Of a stretch of 64,000 nucleotides of DNA, positions 28,690 to 39,100 are shown piece after piece. How positions within the stretch are numbered: the stretch's first letter is position 1; the number at the start of each line of letters is the position of its first letter. Position numbers and translations under genes: made by a program. The stretch covers positions 1,984,001 to 2,048,000 of the forward strand of contig OY723237.1 in the NCBI GenBank assembly GCA_963210315.1. Direction: 5' to 3'. The stretch is from Rhynchopus euleeides. Its lineage: Eukaryota > Euglenozoa > Diplonemea > Diplonemida > Diplonemidae. The notes under the pieces were generated by a model that worked only from the letters and a program-made list of their open reading frames with translations, had not been told where the DNA came from and did not search any database.

Positions 28690-30736
28690 CCAATGCAAAT
28701 GGGTCAGAATGGGTCGTCCTGTGCCTGGAATACCTGGGGGCTGCTCAGGAAAGTCGGGGGCTGCTCAGCGGATTCTATTGGTCTCCGGCATGCTGATGGG
28801 GCATCCGGCAGGGTGCAAATGGGTCGGAACGGGTCATCCTGTGCCTGGAGTACCTGGGGGCTGCTCAGGAAAGTTGGGGGCTGCTCAGCGGATTCTATTG
28901 GTCTCCGGCATGCTGATCGGGTATCCGGCAGGGTGGACACGGGTCGGAACGGGTCATCCTGTGCCTGGATTACCTGGGGGCTGCTCAGGAAAGTCGGGGG
29001 CTGCTCAGCGGATTCTATTGGTCTCCGGCATGCTGATCGGGTGTCCGGCAGGGTGCAAATGGGTCGGAACGGGTCATCCTGTGCCTGGAATACCTGGGGG
29101 CTGCTCAGGAAAGTTGGGGGCTGCTCAGCGGATTCTATTGGTCTCCGGCATGCTGATGGGGCATCCGGCAGGGTGCAAATGGGTCGGAACGGGTCATCCT
29201 GTGCCTGGATTACCTGGGGGCTGCTCAGGAAAGTTGGGGGCTGCTCAGCGGATTCTATTGGTCTCCGGCATGCTGATCGGGCATCCGGCAGGGTGCAAAT
29301 GGGTCGGAACGGGTCATCCTGTGCCTGGATTACCTGGGGGCTGCTCAGGAAAGTTGGGGGCTGCTCAGCGGATTCTATTGGTCTCCGGCATGCTGATGGG
29401 GCATCCGGCAGGGTGCAAATGGGTCGGAACGGGTCATCCTGTGCCTGGATTACCTGGGGGCTGCTCAGGAAAGTTGGGGGCTGCTCAGCGGATTCTATTG
29501 GTCTCCGGCATGCTGATCGGGTATCCGGCAGGGTGGACACGGGTCGGAACGGGTCATCCTGTGCCTGGATTACCTGGGGGCTGCTCAGGAAAGTCGGGGG
29601 CTGCTCAGCGGATTCTATTGGTCTCCGGCATGCTGATCGGGCATCCGGCAGGGTGCAAATGGGTCGGAACGGGTCATCCTGTGCCTGGATTACCTGGGGG
29701 CTGCTCAGGAAAGTTGGGGGCTGCTCAGCGGATTCTATTGGTCTCCGGCATGCTGATGGGGCATCCGGCAGGGTGCAAATGGGTCGGAACGGGTCATCCT
29801 GTGCCTGGATTACCTGGGGGCTGCTCAGGAAAGTTGGGGGCTGCTCAGCGGATTCTATTGGTCTCCGGCATGCTGATCGGGTATCCGGCAGGGTGGACAC
29901 GGGTCGGAACGGGTCATCCTGTGCCTGGATTACCTGGGGGCTGCTCAGGAAAGTCGGGGGCTGCTCAGCGGATTCTATTGGTCTCCGGCATGCTGATCGG
30001 GCATCCGGCAGGGTGCAAATGGGTCGGAACGGGTCATCCTGTGCCTGGATTACCTGGGGGCTGCTCAGGAAAGTTGGGGGCTGCTCAGCGGATTCTATTG
30101 GTCTCCGGCATGCTGATCGGGTATCCGGCAGGGTGGACACGGGTCGGAACGGGTCATCCTGTGCCTGGATTACCTGGGGGCTGCTCAGGAAAGTCGGGGG
30201 CTGCTCAGCGGATTCTATTGGTCTCCGGCATGCTGATCGGGCATCCGGCAGGGTGCAAATGGGTCGGAACGGGTCATCCTGTGCCTGGAATACCTGGGGG
30301 CTGCTCAGGAAAGTTGGGGGCTGCTCAGCGGATTCTATTGGTCTCCGGCATGCTGATCGGGTATCCGGCAGGGTGGACACGGGTCGGAACGGGTCATCCT
30401 GTGCCTGGATTACCTGGGGGCTGCTCAGGAAAGTCGGGGGCTGCTCAGCGGATTCTATTGGTCTCCGGCATGCTGATCGGGCATCCGGCAGGGTGCAAAT
30501 GGGTCGGAACGGGTCATCCTGTGCCTGGATTACCTGGGGGCTGCTCAGGAAAGTTGGGGGCTGCTCAGCGGATTCTATTGGTCTCCGGCATGCTGATCGG
30601 GTATCCGGCAGGGTGGACACGGGTCGGAACGGGTCATCCTGTGCCTGGATTACCTGGGGGCTGCTCAGGAAAGTCGGGGGCTGCTCAGCTGATTCCTATG
30701 GTCGGTTACTGTATCTGGCAGGGTGGAGACGGGTCT
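28690..30736 (+). repeat. 120-bp minisatellite array
   Basis: About 17 head-to-tail copies with a period of exactly 120 bp. Copies differ at a few diagnostic sites (TGGACACGGG or TGCAAATGGG; GATCGGGTAT, GATCGGGCAT or GATGGGGCAT; AAGTTGGG or AAGTCGGG; TGGATTACC or TGGAATACC). From about 29500 to the end, the GGACAC and GCAAAT types mostly alternate, indicating a 240-bp dimer as amplification unit. Because 120 is a multiple of three, three frames (two plus, one minus) stay open throughout; I see no reason to call any of them a gene. Confidence 0.96.
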
Positions 30737-31175
30737 GAATGGGTCGTTCTGTTGTTGGAGCGTGGAGTCGATCAGCACTGCACACACCCCCCTCCCCATT
30801 CAGTAATTTACTACCCCGAGTTGTGCACCCGAATCGCGAGAGAGTGGCTTCCACTCAGCCACTATTTTTTATGACTGTTTTGCCGGAAACTTTTGCGTCA
30901 GTGGGGGTCTTCGCTGGTCGTCATTCTTCGAGAATCTTCGTCAGTTTTCAGCCATTTCAACAGCAAGTGCACTAAAATGCACTGACGATCACCCCGTAGC
31001 GAAGACCCCCATTGTCAGCTGTTTATTTTGCGCTCGCACCCCCAGTCGCTGACAAGGCACCCCTGTTCAGTCAACTTTTGATCGGCGCACTGATAGCTTT
31101 TGTCACCAGCACCCCCCTCCTTCTGTCAGGAGTCAGGGTTTGAACCCCTTCTGGCGATGCCAGATTGGTCACAAG
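30737..31175. other. Upstream flank of the transposon-like locus
   Basis: 439 bp between the 120-bp array and the ATG of the large transposase-like gene. It contains the TCGCTA-family hairpin at 30900-31013. No other feature recognised. Confidence 0.5.
30900..31013. mobile_element. Foldback (MITE-like) hairpin, TCGCTA family copy 3
   Basis: Arms AGTGGGGGTCTTCGCT and AGCGAAGACCCCCAT lie about 85 bp apart. The internal CGTCAGTTTTCAGCCA also occurs, inverted, in the element at 6949-7063. It lies about 160 bp upstream of the transposase-like gene; whether it is an end of that larger element or an independent insertion is open. Confidence 0.7.
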
Positions 31176-34100
31176 ATGGATTCCTGTCGCTTCTGCAGGA
31201 GGCCGTATGCGAACCTGCTGCGGCACGAGAGGAAGTGCGGAAGGAGACCTGCAGCGCAGCGGCTCCCTGTTGAGGTCCTCGTGTCGCGGTTCTTGGATGG
31301 CCAGAGTGACGGATTTTGCGGCTGGACGTTTGACTTCCTCGTGGGAGCAGTCGAGCAGCACCTCGAGGAGTCGGAGGGGTTGGGACCCAACATGGACCAA
31401 CGCATCCTGACGTGTGTGGGGTCATCGGAGCGCTGGATGCTGTGCAAGCGTGCTGGCGGAGCGCTCAGGAAGGGTGTTGCGCACTACTGCCTGTGTCGTC
31501 GAGGTCCTGCGATCGTGGCTGATTGCCCACCCTGCTGCAGCTCTGATCATGAGTCTGATGTTGACGACTGTGTGCCTTCTGCCGTTCCTTCCCTCTCTCT
31601 GCCACCCGATGTGGTGATGGCCGACGCTCCTCTCCGTGATGTGGCGATGGACGACCCTCGCGCACCCGCCTCTCGAGGTCCGCCCGATTCCCTCTCCTCC
31701 GAAGAGACAGTCCGGCAGTTGACTGCTTCGTCCCCGGGCCGCTTCGCACCTCCTGCGGCTGATGGCAGTGATTGCTCCGAGGAGGGGGAGGAGGACATGT
31801 GCCCCACACCGCAGGCTCAGTTGACGTCTAGCCTCACCACCTCGGCAACAGCACCTCCTCCGGCTCCGACGGTTGCTGTGACAGAGGATGTCCATGATGG
31901 GGACGTGTCGATGGAGGGCGGCCCTCCGGATGCGGCTGAGCTGCGCCGCATGGGTGATTTGCTGGATGCGATCGCTGTCGATGCGGGCGACGACGTGTCG
32001 GACGCCCCTACACCGGCGACCCTCGCGGAGCGGTCCGAGTCGATGGATGACGGCCCCGCCGTGCCCGCAGGCGAGGAGCTGTCACAGCAGAGCGTGCAGC
32101 TGGATTGTGCTCCTTGCGATCCTGCTGCTCCGACGACACTGTCAGGTGCCGTCGAGATTTTCATCCGCCGTGTTCTGTCTGGGGATGTGAGCGGGTGCAT
32201 GCGCACCCATGATCAACTTCGGGAGGCGATTTGCGGAGTTGCAGGGGTGCCCTTGGAGGCTGGGCTGAGGATGATCTCCCGAGGAGGGGTGAATTCTGCT
32301 GCCAAGGAGAAGCTGTGCGGGAACCACAGCTTGCTTGGTCAGGGTGCTGTTGTTGTGCGGTCCCACCGCTCAGAGTCGACAGGGCGTGTTGCCCGATTCT
32401 GCTTCGGTGAGTGTGTGTCTGAGGGTAAGTGCAGCACAGCCATGGAAGTGGACGATGTCTCTGCGTCGAGCACACCCGGGCCTGTCACGCCGTCTGGTGC
32501 ATCGCGCCCTGCCTCCACTCCCTCCACCCGTGCGACCCCCGCCACTGCTGCGTCGTCGAAGGATCGTCGTGGCCGACCGGCCTATGAAGCGGCTCAGTGG
32601 CGGAGGGTCACGAAGCGGCTGGACCAGGCCAAGCGGTGGGCGATGGCGAAGGTGTACGTCCTTGAGCGGAGGAACCGCATCCTCACCGAGGAGGTTTTGA
32701 GTCTGCGGGAACGCGTCTCCCCCGAGACCTACTACGCGACCGGCCTGCACCACCGGGGTACCACGCACGCATACCCGCTGAAGATCCGGCGGCTCGTGCA
32801 CCGCCTGCGTTGGGAGGGCCTGGGTCTGAAAGCGGTGCACCGGCTCATCGGGGACGTCTTCGCTATCCTGTTTGGGCTGCCCCGCGAGAAGCTGCCCATT
32901 CCCTCGGCTCGGACGATTGGGCGCCTCGACTGGGTGGCCGGCCGGGTGTCTGTCGAGGCCTTCTTTGAGTACCTGAAGGATAAGGCGAGGGACTCGCAGC
33001 TGGGGGACAAGCCCACCGTGGCCATTGGGTGCGACACCTCCGCCAGGATTGGGGGTCGCATGCACGACACGCATGTGGCTTACGGGTACGTGGGCGGGAA
33101 AGAGGTGAGCGCCACCGTCACGACGCGGATAGTTCCGTCTACGCGAGCAAAGCTGCTCTCGGAGAATCTGACGGAGACGATCCGGAAGATCGAGGAACAG
33201 GATGTGGGTGTGGAGCAGATGGTGATGGTGGACCACTGTGCGACCGCCAACAAGATGGCGAAGGACGCCAACCGGGGTGTGTTGCAATGCTGCACGCACA
33301 AGCTTGGAAGGTCCTTGCAGGCTGCGCAGTCGGTTGCCTGTGCGTGGGCGTCGCACTCTACGACAGGCGAGGGCAAATCGAGTGCGACTGACCTGTTGCT
33401 GGGGATCGTGGCCACTCTCGATGTGGAGAACGGGATTGATTCCTCCGGAACGACCGCGCTGAACAATGTGTTGGCCGTGCACGGGACGATCCCAAAGGGC
33501 TTCGCTTTCAAGCGGGTCACCGGGTCAAAGTTCTCGGTGCACGTGGAGAACGCTTCGCGCTTCCTGCAGTGGTCGAAGGTGCTGCAGGACATGCGTGAGA
33601 GCTTCTCGACGTCATTGTCGCGGATGCTGCAGAGGACTCAAGAGCTCGATATCCAGCTCTACCTCCTCACCTCTTACCTACTCTGGCAGGTCTACGTGAC
33701 GGCGCAGTCAGCGGTGAAGCGGGGGAGCCCGACGTATGACAAGGGCTGGGAGATCCTGCAGCGGCTTGACGACCAGCTTGGCAGCATGCTGGATGAGAAG
33801 ACGGCGGAGAAAGAGGTGTTCGACATCCTCACGGACACGGTGATCGGGAAGACGGCCGACGACGTCCCGAACGACGTTCTGCTGGGGGAAGCTGCTGCTC
33901 GCGTCGCCGCGAAGGCAATTTTTTTGGAGCACACGGCTGACGCCATGGTTGCGTGGCACGCCGCCGGGAGCACCCTGCGTACGAAGCTGAAGGAGTTCAT
34001 GCAGAAGGATGCGGCTGCTGTGGAGGAGCTGGGGATAGAAGGCCTGCGGAGGTATCCGGCTACTTCTGACCGGGTGGAGAACCAGCACGGCAACTCCTCT

Positions 34101-36167
34101 TTCCTCTACAAGAGGCTTGCCATGGTCCACCCCGAGCGCCTGGCGTCCCTCGCAATGGCCAAGGCAAACAACTGGGTTGTGTGCCAGGCGCCGATGGAGG
34201 AGTACGCGGTGTACATGGAGAGGGCAGTGCTGGCTGTGAGGCAGGAGACCCGCCGCAGCATGAGGGAGATCGCGGAGGAAGAGCTGCGGGAGAAGTATGG
34301 CACAAAGATGCTGCGGGGGCTGCTGAAGTGTGACCTGCTCCGCCTCGCGCTGTTGCTGGGCATTCCGGAAGCCGATCGGAATGTGAAGGCCGATGATCTG
34401 CGAGTCGTGGTTGGTGACCGCGTGCTGAAGCTCGCAGAGCCCTGCCGTGGCAGGAACAACCGGGGGGACGCGGCTGACGCCACCTCCAACCTCAGGGAAA
34501 AGCTGTGGACGTCTGTGAAGGGCATCCTGGCTGCCCTGAACGACGCGGGGGTGAAGCATGTGCAGGCGTTTGTGAGCTCCCCTGCATTCCCCATTCTGCT
34601 GAAGCTTCCTGGGGCGCTCCCAGAGAAGCAGGAGGATGATGCTGATGATGTGACTGCGGATGGCGATGATGGCGACGGTCGCGAGGATGATGACGACGAC
34701 AATGGCGAGGAGGAGGACGTTGGTGACGACGACGACGATCCTGATGATAGCGATGATGATGATGATGATGATGGCGATCGCATGGATGCTGCTGGTGATG
34801 ACAAGTTGTGTCCGGCGCAGAAGCTGCTAGGGTGGGATAAGCTGTCCTCGTTGGAGTGCCCACGGGTGGGCCCCGACGCCACCTGTGACGACGAGTCTGA
34901 CTCCTCCGACGAGGATGCCCCATTTCCTGCTGACCACCAGGTGCCGAAGCGTGTCTCCGCCCTCCTTTGGACAGATGAGGTGGTGAAAAGGCTGAGTTGT
35001 GCTGCCGGGAGTGCAAGTTTAGGTGACCTCTCTCGTGAAGACGCCAACGTCCTCATCCAGAAGACCTTGGGCAGGATGAAGGTGGAGACCCTGCGGGGTA
35101 TCCGGAACGCCGTTGCGACCTCAAAGAGTTTGGGGAAGCGCGAAGTGATGAGGGATATCCTGCTGCTCGCAGGTGCGCACAAGTCCTCCGACCTCGAGGG
35201 GAATTTTCCGTCCCGTGACAAGGTGCTGCGAGTGGCCCTCAGCAAGGCGAGCCTCCCGCGGGGCCAGGCGACCTCCGGCTCCCCGAAGGGTTTCCCTCAG
35301 GCAATCCCCATCCCCGCGGCAGTGAAGGAAGAGCACCGTGCCTCTCTGTGGAGGCTCTTCTGCATGTCCCGCGACGATGCGGAGGACCGCGAGAGGATCG
35401 GTGCTGAAGTGCTGGGGACGGGGCCATTGCAGCCTCGATCTGCAACCGCCGCCGAGACGGGTGCCCCGGTGGTGCAGACAGAAACTGCGACTACTCCAAC
35501 TCCAGCTCCAACTGCAACTGCAACTCCAGCTCCAACTGCAACTCAAGCTCCAACTGCAACTGCAACTCCGACTCCGACTCCTCCCACTCCAGCCCCTCCA
35601 GTGCTGTTTTCTGCCGAGGACCACGTCGCGGGGCTGGGCTTTCCGAAGTTCTCCTTCTCCGATGCGGGTGCGAATTGGCAGAGTGGGTGCCCTTCGTCGG
35701 CCTACATCGTGTTGCAGAAGCTTCTCACGGAACTGGGTGTCGAGAACCCCCTCCAAGCGGTCACGTGGCAGGATGCTCAGCATGAGCAGGCGAGGGTCGA
35801 GAAGGGTGGCGGTTGGGCTGTGTGCTCCAACGGGAGATTTAGCCCCGAGGTGGTGGGCACTCTACTCGAGAGAGCGACGGGTGGCAAGTGGTATCTTGCG
35901 GAACCGGGGGACGCTTTTGTGAGGTCGCGATTTGCTGTTGTGCAAGCATTTGCGTCTCGTGAGTTGGTGCATGATCGCGACTGTTGGTGGCTTCTCGCGA
36001 CGAAGCAGCCACCTTCTGCAGGCATTGTCCGATGTCTGGTCGGGAACCAACGATGTCTGGTCGGGGGCCAACCAAACCCTTTAAAAAATTGGTGGCCCCT
36101 CTCGAGTCTGTGTGGACGGCGACAGCGTGCATTCGCTGGTGCGTGCGTGCGAGTACCGACAGTGTGA
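31176..36167 (+). CDS. Large hAT-like transposase (ORF1)
   Basis: 1,663 residues from the ATG at 31176 (AAGATGG); the frame is open slightly further upstream without an ATG. Domains: zinc finger C4-x2-C7-x9-H17-x3-C21 (CRFCRRPYANLLRHERKC); Ser/Pro/acid-rich region; basic coiled coil about 465-510; RNase H-like core with D620 (IGCDTSARIGG), D686 in VDHCATANKMAKDAN followed by LQCCTHKLG, and E968 in RVENQHG with a tail (ERLASLAMAKANN) like the hAT dimerisation segment; a long Asp/Glu tract about 1150-1210; a Thr/Pro/Ala repeat about 1430-1470; and an unrecognised C-terminal domain. The D-D-E order and the D...N...C-x2-H pattern are those of hAT transposases, though the protein is about twice their usual size. 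It overlaps ORF2 by 136 bp in the -1 frame; a slippery heptamer lies at 36080-36086. Confidence 0.65.
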   Translation: MDSCRFCRRPYANLLRHERKCGRRPAAQRLPVEVLVSRFLDGQSDGFCGWTFDFLVGAVEQHLEESEGLGPNMDQRILTCVGSSERWMLCKRAGGALRKGVAHYCLCRRGPAIVADCPPCCSSDHESDVDDCVPSAVPSLSLPPDVVMADAPLRDVAMDDPRAPASRGPPDSLSSEETVRQLTASSPGRFAPPAADGSDCSEEGEEDMCPTPQAQLTSSLTTSATAPPPAPTVAVTEDVHDGDVSMEGGPPDAAELRRMGDLLDAIAVDAGDDVSDAPTPATLAERSESMDDGPAVPAGEELSQQSVQLDCAPCDPAAPTTLSGAVEIFIRRVLSGDVSGCMRTHDQLREAICGVAGVPLEAGLRMISRGGVNSAAKEKLCGNHSLLGQGAVVVRSHRSESTGRVARFCFGECVSEGKCSTAMEVDDVSASSTPGPVTPSGASRPASTPSTRATPATAASSKDRRGRPAYEAAQWRRVTKRLDQAKRWAMAKVYVLERRNRILTEEVLSLRERVSPETYYATGLHHRGTTHAYPLKIRRLVHRLRWEGLGLKAVHRLIGDVFAILFGLPREKLPIPSARTIGRLDWVAGRVSVEAFFEYLKDKARDSQLGDKPTVAIGCDTSARIGGRMHDTHVAYGYVGGKEVSATVTTRIVPSTRAKLLSENLTETIRKIEEQDVGVEQMVMVDHCATANKMAKDANRGVLQCCTHKLGRSLQAAQSVACAWASHSTTGEGKSSATDLLLGIVATLDVENGIDSSGTTALNNVLAVHGTIPKGFAFKRVTGSKFSVHVENASRFLQWSKVLQDMRESFSTSLSRMLQRTQELDIQLYLLTSYLLWQVYVTAQSAVKRGSPTYDKGWEILQRLDDQLGSMLDEKTAEKEVFDILTDTVIGKTADDVPNDVLLGEAAARVAAKAIFLEHTADAMVAWHAAGSTLRTKLKEFMQKDAAAVEELGIEGLRRYPATSDRVENQHGNSSFLYKRLAMVHPERLASLAMAKANNWVVCQAPMEEYAVYMERAVLAVRQETRRSMREIAEEELREKYGTKMLRGLLKCDLLRLALLLGIPEADRNVKADDLRVVVGDRVLKLAEPCRGRNNRGDAADATSNLREKLWTSVKGILAALNDAGVKHVQAFVSSPAFPILLKLPGALPEKQEDDADDVTADGDDGDGREDDDDDNGEEEDVGDDDDDPDDSDDDDDDDGDRMDAAGDDKLCPAQKLLGWDKLSSLECPRVGPDATCDDESDSSDEDAPFPADHQVPKRVSALLWTDEVVKRLSCAAGSASLGDLSREDANVLIQKTLGRMKVETLRGIRNAVATSKSLGKREVMRDILLLAGAHKSSDLEGNFPSRDKVLRVALSKASLPRGQATSGSPKGFPQAIPIPAAVKEEHRASLWRLFCMSRDDAEDRERIGAEVLGTGPLQPRSATAAETGAPVVQTETATTPTPAPTATATPAPTATQAPTATATPTPTPPTPAPPVLFSAEDHVAGLGFPKFSFSDAGANWQSGCPSSAYIVLQKLLTELGVENPLQAVTWQDAQHEQARVEKGGGWAVCSNGRFSPEVVGTLLERATGGKWYLAEPGDAFVRSRFAVVQAFASRELVHDRDCWWLLATKQPPSAGIVRCLVGNQRCLVGGQPNPLKNWWPLSSLCGRRQRAFAGACVRVPTV

Positions 36168-39100
36168 CGGCAGACACCTCACACTGTGGTTACAGCGAGC
36201 ACTGGGAGAAGGCCAAGGCCGCCGACGAGGCGGAGATCGATGCCCTGCGCGCCCGGGATGATAGGGCTAAAGACCCTCAGAAAGCGGACCGTGCGAAGTA
36301 TCGACAGGTGGCGGAGGACTTCGGGTGGGAGGTGGCGGAACTCCGTTTGAGGGACGTTTTCCCTCCAGATCTTCACCTGACTTCCGGGGTCGGTCGGGTG
36401 AAGAGGGAGCTTACTTGTTTGCGTAGGTTCAACCACGAAACTGGGTTGGCGGAGGACGGTGAGGACTGCGCCCTCACGGGGGAGAGCGGGTGGGCTGTGG
36501 CGAACTGGGTCGTGCAGCACTGTTGGTTCTTCCCCACCAAAGTGCTGGCGAAAATGAAGGCACTGGACCCACGCAGGGTTCCGCCGGGCGTGGCACTGCA
36601 GCTGGGGGAGCGTACGGAGCCGGAGTGGCCCCGCATCACGTGGGAGCAGATGCAGCTGTGCCAACACCAGGGTCCGCTGAGGGAGTCGAATGGCTTCCGG
36701 GGAGTCCGGCTTTCGTGGAAGGGGGATTTCTGCATCTCCGCCGTGATCCTCGCTGTCGAGACGGAAGTGAGGGCGTTCCCGCCGCATACCCCGCCCGGCT
36801 CCCTCAAATGCACCGACCAGGGACAGTGGCACACCGTGCGTGTCAAGCTGTATCCGCCTGGACCAGGGGACAGGAGCGATGTCGCGCGTGTGCCCGAGGG
36901 AGCCTGGGATTCCGAGGTCGCGGCGATGTTATTTGCCCCCCCCGACGACACCGCCTCGGGGCGGAACAGAGGCTTGTGGCGAGTGGCTCTGCGGGTGGAG
37001 CGTGAGTCGGACAGGTGTGTGGTGAAGTGCACCGACCACCCTGAGGAGTCGCACGAATCCCTAGAGGCTGCGGTGCAGCATTTTCTGGCGCAGGGGGAAT
37101 TCGAGCTGTATGCCGTCCGTAGCGCCGAACGTGCGATGGCCAGCGTTCCGTGTATGCGGAGCCTGCGGGTGAGCCGGATGGTGAAGGCGAGGAAGAGCCT
37201 GACGGAGGAGGAGATGAAGCTCCCAGCGCAGCTGTGGAGGGCACGCTGCCTGGCGTACGTGGAGGGGAAGATGGCGGAGGAGTTTGGCCGCATCCGGGAA
37301 GCTGCAAATCGCCTGATCTACCGAGAGGTTCCCAAGTCGCTGTTTTCAGCGGCGCCGGGTACGGTAGAAAGACAGAACCTGCTGAGCGTCGACTGGCTGC
37401 GGAAACGGCGCCCCCACTCCGTGACCTACCTCGGGGATATGCTCTCGGCGGTGGCGGACCTGGCGGTGAGGTGCCTGGAGGAGGAGGTGCGCGCCACGCT
37501 GACGAAGGATGTGCCGGGGAAGCTTAAAATAATCTTCCCCGGTCAGGAGCCTCTGAGGCCCTTCTCGGAGATGGGTCTGGTGGAGGTGCATCACTTGTGG
37601 GAGGAGGTGGTGAACGGGAAGTGGCAGATGGACCGGTGCGTGGCTGAGCTGAGGCAGCAGCTCAGTGAGGTTGAGCTCAGGTGCGGACGGCGGTCAGCGC
37701 AGGCGGATGCGGTCGCGACGCCGGTGTCTGCTGCACCCTCGGTGCCATGCTGCAAGGTGTGTGGGGAGACCTGCACGAAGAAGGGGACCCCCTTTGTGAG
37801 TTTGGCTTCGCATGCCGCTTCGGCGCACGGCCTCACCTGGGAGGAGTACTGTGCGCATCCGGGTTCCTGCGTGTCGACGGAGGGCAAGCGGAAGCGCAGC
37901 AGCAGCACCACCAGGAGCACGCCTGTGCCGGAGGATGACCCTGGCTCATTGGATTCGGTGACGGAGCGTGATTCGGCGGCGGAGTATGACTTGGAGAGGG
38001 AGCTCGGTGGCAGCGATTTTCCTGGACATTGCGCAGATGACGACGGTGCGCCGCTCCCTCCAGGGCACCCCTCCCACTCCAGCACCGGCAGCCCGCGGAA
38101 GCGCCCGAGGGTGACCCCTGTGACATCGCCTGCCTCTCGCAAACCCGCATCTCCTCCGCATACCCCCTTCCGCATGGTTGCAGCCTGGTGGTCCTTCCCG
38201 CGGACGGCTGACGGTCAGGGAGCAAACACATGCTTCATGGCAGCCTGCCTGCAGCTGCTCCGCCCCTGCATCGACGTCATCAGGTCCGAACCGAAGTGCA
38301 CCGCCTGCGAGACGACGATGTACCCCCTGCTCTCCTTCCTGAAGAACATGTGCCGTGGGAAGGGATCGGAACAGAACCTCGATGGCCTCCGACAGCTCTC
38401 CCGGGAGTCCGGGAGAGCTGTCTTCGAGGAGATGGAAAGGGATGTGGGCGAGGCCCACAGCCTCCTGAAGCGGAAGCAGCAGTGCCTTGCGCATTTCCTG
38501 GGAGAGTTGCTGCAGATCCTGTCCGCCGAGTGGTGGGAATGGAGACGGTGCGGCCCACAGAACCGGCGCCCCGTGTGCACCCTCCCCATCCACTTTACCG
38601 ACGTGCAGGGTAAATGCGGGACGTGCGGCAACCCCACCAGCGCCAACCAGCACCAGGGGTGGTACGTGAAGGGGAGCCCTGAGAGGTTCCAGACCCTGCA
38701 GGTGCTTGTGGATTCTGCGATGCGATGCGAGACGAGCACCGCATTCACATGTGCGGACAAGAGCTGCCTGGGGAGATGCAGCACCACGACGACCACGATG
38801 TTTGTCGGGGGAACGCTGCTGCTGTGGGTGACGCGGCTGACTGACAAGGGCGGTGGCCACACCTTCCTGTCGTCACAATGCGATGTGCCGCTGCAGCTCG
38901 AAATCGCCGACATCTTCGGGTCGGTCAGGAGGGCGACCTTCACCCTTGGTGCCTGCGCGGTGCACTCCGGGGGGGTGAGTGGCGGGCACTACACCTGCTA
39001 CTCCTACAGTCCTGCGGCGAAGGCCATGTTTCTGCACGACGACGCGTACACGAAGCAGGTGGACATCGCGGAGTCCCTCGAAGTGATGCGGACACACGGC

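Noticed and set aside
28523-30874. Open frames of about 640-780 codons over the 120-bp array, two plus and one minus
   Set aside because: Three frames are open simultaneously because the unit is a multiple of three; no domain, and flanking codons are unrelated.
35600-36020. Second cysteine-protease-like domain at the end of ORF1 (GANWQSGCPSSAYIVLQ ... DRDCWWLL)
   Set aside because: A Cys followed by a conserved-looking Trp-rich strand hints at a protease-like fold, but no His box could be placed with confidence.
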